From the NCBI GenBank assembly GCA_036676475.1, contig JAKFCU010000083.1:1-9239 (forward strand): 9,239 bases of DNA, given 5' to 3'. Below the pieces are notes generated by a model. The model was not told the origin of the DNA and ran no database searches. It saw only the letters and a list, made by a program, of their open reading frames with translations. How positions within the stretch are numbered: the stretch's first letter is position 1; each line of letters opens with the position of its first letter. A program made the translations under genes and the position numbers. Shown one piece after another: positions 6,935 to 9,239 of the stretch. The stretch comes from LC029 sp036676475 (GTDB lineage Bacteria; Bacillota; Bacilli; Aneurinibacillales; RAOX-1).

Positions 6935-8034
6935 TAGCCATCAACCTCCCCTAGGACAATATCAATTGCACCTAAAATCGCGATTAAGTTTGCTATATTT
7001 TCTCCCTCCAATAGCTTCGGAAGGATTTGCAAATTGTAAAAAGAAGGTCTTCTAAACTTCAAGCGGTACGGTTCTTTTTTTCCATCACTCGCGATATAAC
7101 ATCCAATTTCTCCACGAGGTGACTCGATACGAACGTACGCCTCGCCCTTTGGCGCTTTAATAATCTTTGGAACTTTAGCGAGGATCTCTCCCTCTTTCGG
7201 GAACTGCTCGACCGCTTGTTCTAAGATTTTCAAAGATTCCTCGAGCTCTGCTAGACGAACATGGTATCTTGCCCATGCGTCTCCACCCTCTTGAACAGGA
7301 ACATCGAAGTCAAAACGGTCATAAATCGAATACGGCTCATCTTTGCGAAGATCCCATTTGACTCCCGTACATCTTAGATTAGCTCCACTTAATGAGTAGT
7401 TAATTGCATCCTCTTTCGTGTAACGACCCACACCCTTAACACGGTTCATGAAAATTTCATTCCCCGTCACAAGGTCATGGTAGCCTTTCAGCTGCTCACG
7501 CATATATGGGATAAACTCGCCCACTTTTTCGATCCAACCCTCAGGTGCATCCCACTTCACGCCTCCTACCCGCATGTAGTTAAAAGTAAGACGCGCACCG
7601 GATAATTCATTTAACATATTAATAATCATTTCACGCTCACGGAACGCGTATAGAAACGGACTTACCGCTCCAATATCGAGTAAATATGTACCCCACCAAA
7701 CGAGATGACTTGCCACACGACCAAGCTCCATCGCTATTACCCTTAGGTATTCCGCCCGATCAGGAATCTTTAAATCCATCATCGTTTCAACTGCATGACA
7801 GAGCACATAGTTGTTCGTCATTGCTGCTAAGTAGTCGAGTCTGTCTGTGTAAGGAATGATTTGAGTGTATTGTAGATTCTCAGCTAACTTTTCGGTTCCG
7901 CGGTGTAAATATCCAATGACCGGCTTTGCTTCCTTGATGATTTCTCCATCAATTTTTAACACCAGTCGGAATACACCATGCGTACTTGGATGCTGAGGCC
8001 CTACGTTTAATAGCATTTCTTCCGTTCGAAGCAC
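6934..8034 (-). CDS. nuoD: NADH-quinone oxidoreductase subunit D (49 kDa type)
   Basis: Peripheral-arm subunit related to the large subunit of NiFe hydrogenases; with NuoB it forms the quinone reduction site. 366 residues. The N-terminal motif NVGPQHPSTHGVFRLVL (10-26) is diagnostic; His19 and Tyr68 (in RLDYL) correspond, by their spacing of 49 residues, to the quinone-contacting His38 and Tyr87 of Thermus Nqo4. GYLHRGTEKLAE (41-52), ESPRGEIGCYIASDG and a C-terminal DIVLGEVDG complete the family pattern. The start is GTG at 8034, because a GGAGGTG site lies 6 bases upstream; the in-frame ATG at 8016 has a weaker site. The gene begins 3 bases after the nuoC stop. NuoC and NuoD are separate here, not fused as NuoCD in E. 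coli. Confidence 0.98.
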   Translation of the reverse strand: MLRTEEMLLNVGPQHPSTHGVFRLVLKIDGEIIKEAKPVIGYLHRGTEKLAENLQYTQIIPYTDRLDYLAAMTNNYVLCHAVETMMDLKIPDRAEYLRVIAMELGRVASHLVWWGTYLLDIGAVSPFLYAFREREMIINMLNELSGARLTFNYMRVGGVKWDAPEGWIEKVGEFIPYMREQLKGYHDLVTGNEIFMNRVKGVGRYTKEDAINYSLSGANLRCTGVKWDLRKDEPYSIYDRFDFDVPVQEGGDAWARYHVRLAELEESLKILEQAVEQFPKEGEILAKVPKIIKAPKGEAYVRIESPRGEIGCYIASDGKKEPYRLKFRRPSFYNLQILPKLLEGENIANLIAILGAIDIVLGEVDG

Positions 8035-8037
8035 TCG

Positions 8038-9239
8038 TTACACCTCCACATCGTATGGTTCATAGTCTTTGCGTAGAGGGTGACCAATCCAATCATCACC
8101 GAGCATAATTCGGTATAAGTTCGGATGATTTTTAAACTGAATTCCCAGTAAGTCATATGCTTCACACTCTGGCCAGTTGGCACCTGCCCAAAGCTTTGAA
8201 AGCGACTCCACCTCAGGTTTCTCGCGATCAATCTTCACCTTTAACGCAACGGATTGCCTGTTATTATATGAGTAAAGATGAGCATACACTTCCATGTGCG
8301 TCTCAAAATCTCCCCCATGAAACTCTGATAAATAATTGAAGCCAAGCTGCTCATTATAACGAAGGAACTCAGCAATTTTATAATATGTTTCCGGCTTTGC
8401 CACCAAAGTTGGTACGTCCTTCGACAGATTATTAATATAGAAGTCTTCCAATACATCTTTGCCAAGATGCTCTTCAATGACCTTCACGTATTTATCCAAA
8501 TACGGTTGGTTTGGCGAAGGGACCAGTTCTTCAGGAGCCTCTTCCTCAGCAGGCTTTGCTTTTGCTCTTGCAGCGGCTGCAGCAGCAGCTTTGGCTTTCG
8601 CGGCAGCAATCGCCTTTGCTTTTTCATCATCTCCAGCGGTTCCGCCTTGTGCGGCAGCTTTCGCTTTGGCAGCTGCTGCGATCGCTTTTGCCTTTTCATC
8701 GTCTCCTGCTGGTGCTTCTTCTGCCCCGCCTTGCTGTTTCGCTAGGGCTGCTGCCTTTGCCTTCGCGGCTGCTGCGGCTTTGGCTTTTGCAGCGGCAATG
8801 GCTTTTGCCTTTTCGTCATCTCCTGCTGGTGCTTCTTCTGCCCCACCTTGCTGTTTCGCTAGGGCAGCGGCCTTTGCTTTTGCGGCTGCTGCAGCTTTGG
8901 CTTTCGCCGCGGCGATCGCTTTTGCCTTTTCGTCATCTCCCGCTGGTGCTTCTTCTGCCTCGCCTTGCTGTTTCGCTAGGGCAGCGGCCTTTGCTTTTGC
9001 GGCTGCTGCGGCTTTGGCTTTTGCAGCGGCGGCAGCTTTTTGTTTAGCTAAATCCGTGTCCCCCGAGCTAGACGACTCTTCTTCGGCTTGCTCTTTTTCC
9101 TTCATTTTCGCTAACGCAGCAGCTTTTGCCTTTGCAGCGGCTGCAGCCTTTGCTTTGGCTTTTTCCTCATCCGTCATCGGCTTTTCAGTGGCTGCTTCAG
9201 TTGAAGCTTCCTTCGCTTTCATTTTTGCAAGTGCGGCAG
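8038..9239 (-). CDS. nuoC: NADH-quinone oxidoreductase subunit C (30 kDa type) with long Ala/Lys-rich N-terminal extension; 5' end beyond window
   Basis: Peripheral-arm subunit that packs against NuoD and NuoB near the quinone site. The last 163 residues (8041-8529) are the 30-kDa core, ending in the family signature region WPECEAYDLLGI, HPNLYRI and DWIGHPLRKDYEPYD. Everything upstream (8530 to the window edge, at least 236 codons) is low complexity, built of KAKAAAAAKAKAAALAK blocks broken by acidic GDDE and AEEAPAG linkers, including two identical 39-residue units. The frame stays open to the edge: before the in-frame ATG at 9222 it reads AALAK, continuing the same pattern (compare internal AALAKMKEKEQ), and no ribosome site precedes that ATG. 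I therefore treat the gene as partial, starting outside the window. No predicted membrane segment or cysteine is seen in the extension. Alternative: translation starts at 9222, giving 394 residues. Confidence 0.93.
   Translation of the reverse strand, partial: AALAKMKAKEASTEAATEKPMTDEEKAKAKAAAAAKAKAAALAKMKEKEQAEEESSSSGDTDLAKQKAAAAAKAKAAAAAKAKAAALAKQQGEAEEAPAGDDEKAKAIAAAKAKAAAAAKAKAAALAKQQGGAEEAPAGDDEKAKAIAAAKAKAAAAAKAKAAALAKQQGGAEEAPAGDDEKAKAIAAAAKAKAAAQGGTAGDDEKAKAIAAAKAKAAAAAAARAKAKPAEEEAPEELVPSPNQPYLDKYVKVIEEHLGKDVLEDFYINNLSKDVPTLVAKPETYYKIAEFLRYNEQLGFNYLSEFHGGDFETHMEVYAHLYSYNNRQSVALKVKIDREKPEVESLSKLWAGANWPECEAYDLLGIQFKNHPNLYRIMLGDDWIGHPLRKDYEPYDVEV
8041..8047 (-). promoter_or_regulatory. 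Ribosome binding site for nuoD (GTG start)
   Basis: GGAGGTG on the minus strand lies inside the last codons of nuoC and 6 bases before the GTG at 8034. It fixes the nuoD start upstream of the first in-frame ATG (8016) and ties nuoD translation to the end of nuoC. Confidence 0.75.
8698..8931 (-). repeat. Tandem 117-bp coding repeat in nuoC (two full units plus degenerate flanks)
   Basis: Two head-to-tail units, 8815-8931 and 8698-8814, each 117 bp (39 codons) from EKAKAIAAAKAK to AEEAPAGDD. The encoded proteins are identical, while by hand alignment the DNA differs at about ten positions, all synonymous. A partial unit precedes them (8932 to about 9054, with QQGE in place of QQGG), and a shortened unit ending in QGGTAGDD followed by a last EKAKAIAAAKAK block lies after them (8530-8697). 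The pattern fits repeat expansion followed by drift under selection for the protein sequence. Confidence 0.9.

Noticed and set aside
8698..8931. CRISPR-like periodic repeat
   Set aside because: The 117-bp period is a multiple of three, coding, without unique spacers, and translates into identical protein units.
8511..9047. Long plus-strand open frame opposite the nuoC repeats, encoding a Leu/Arg/Gln-rich protein
   Set aside because: It is the antisense shadow of the Ala/Lys repeat; the composition follows from GCN/AAR codons read backwards, and there is no homology pattern or convincing ribosome site.

Overview
The window is a run of genes for respiratory complex I (NADH-quinone oxidoreductase type), all on the minus strand. 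In transcription order, from right to left, they are nuoC (5' end cut by the right edge), nuoD, nuoH, nuoI, nuoJ, nuoK, nuoL, nuoM and nuoN (3' end cut by the left edge). The host is most likely a Bacillaceae member (Firmicutes). The evidence is strong purine-rich ribosome sites, GTG starts, moderate GC, a nuo cluster with no nuoE/F/G, an Ala/Lys-rich extension on NuoC, and a palindromic intergenic element of a type I associate with Bacillaceae genomes. Species cannot be fixed from the window.

Layout: 8038-9239 is nuoC, with a normal 163-residue C-terminal core after at least 236 residues of Ala/Lys-rich, partly tandem-repeated sequence. nuoD (6934-8034) and nuoH (5921-6934) follow with almost no spacing. 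A gap of 159 bp (5762-5920) holds a nested palindrome. Then come nuoI, nuoJ and nuoK, each overlapping the next by ATGA. A gap of about 90 bp (4421-4512) holds a smaller inverted repeat. Last come nuoL, nuoM and nuoN, with an L/M overlap of ATGA and 6 bp between M and N. No stretch over 300 bp lacks a gene, and I see no promoter or intrinsic terminator.

How the parts work together: NuoC and NuoD form the quinone-proximal peripheral arm (with NuoB, expected upstream with NuoA). NuoI carries two [4Fe-4S] clusters that bring electrons towards NuoB. NuoH is the membrane subunit at the quinone chamber. NuoJ and NuoK are small membrane subunits, and NuoL, NuoM and NuoN are the antiporter-like proton pumps. 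nuoD runs straight into nuoH, so the NADH-oxidising module genes (nuoE, nuoF, nuoG) are absent from their usual place. The complex encoded here resembles the 11-subunit form, whose electron donor is not evident from the locus. The features most worth a second look are the repeat-built NuoC extension, the missing NADH module, the nuoH-nuoI palindrome, and unusual residues in otherwise conserved NuoM and NuoC motifs.
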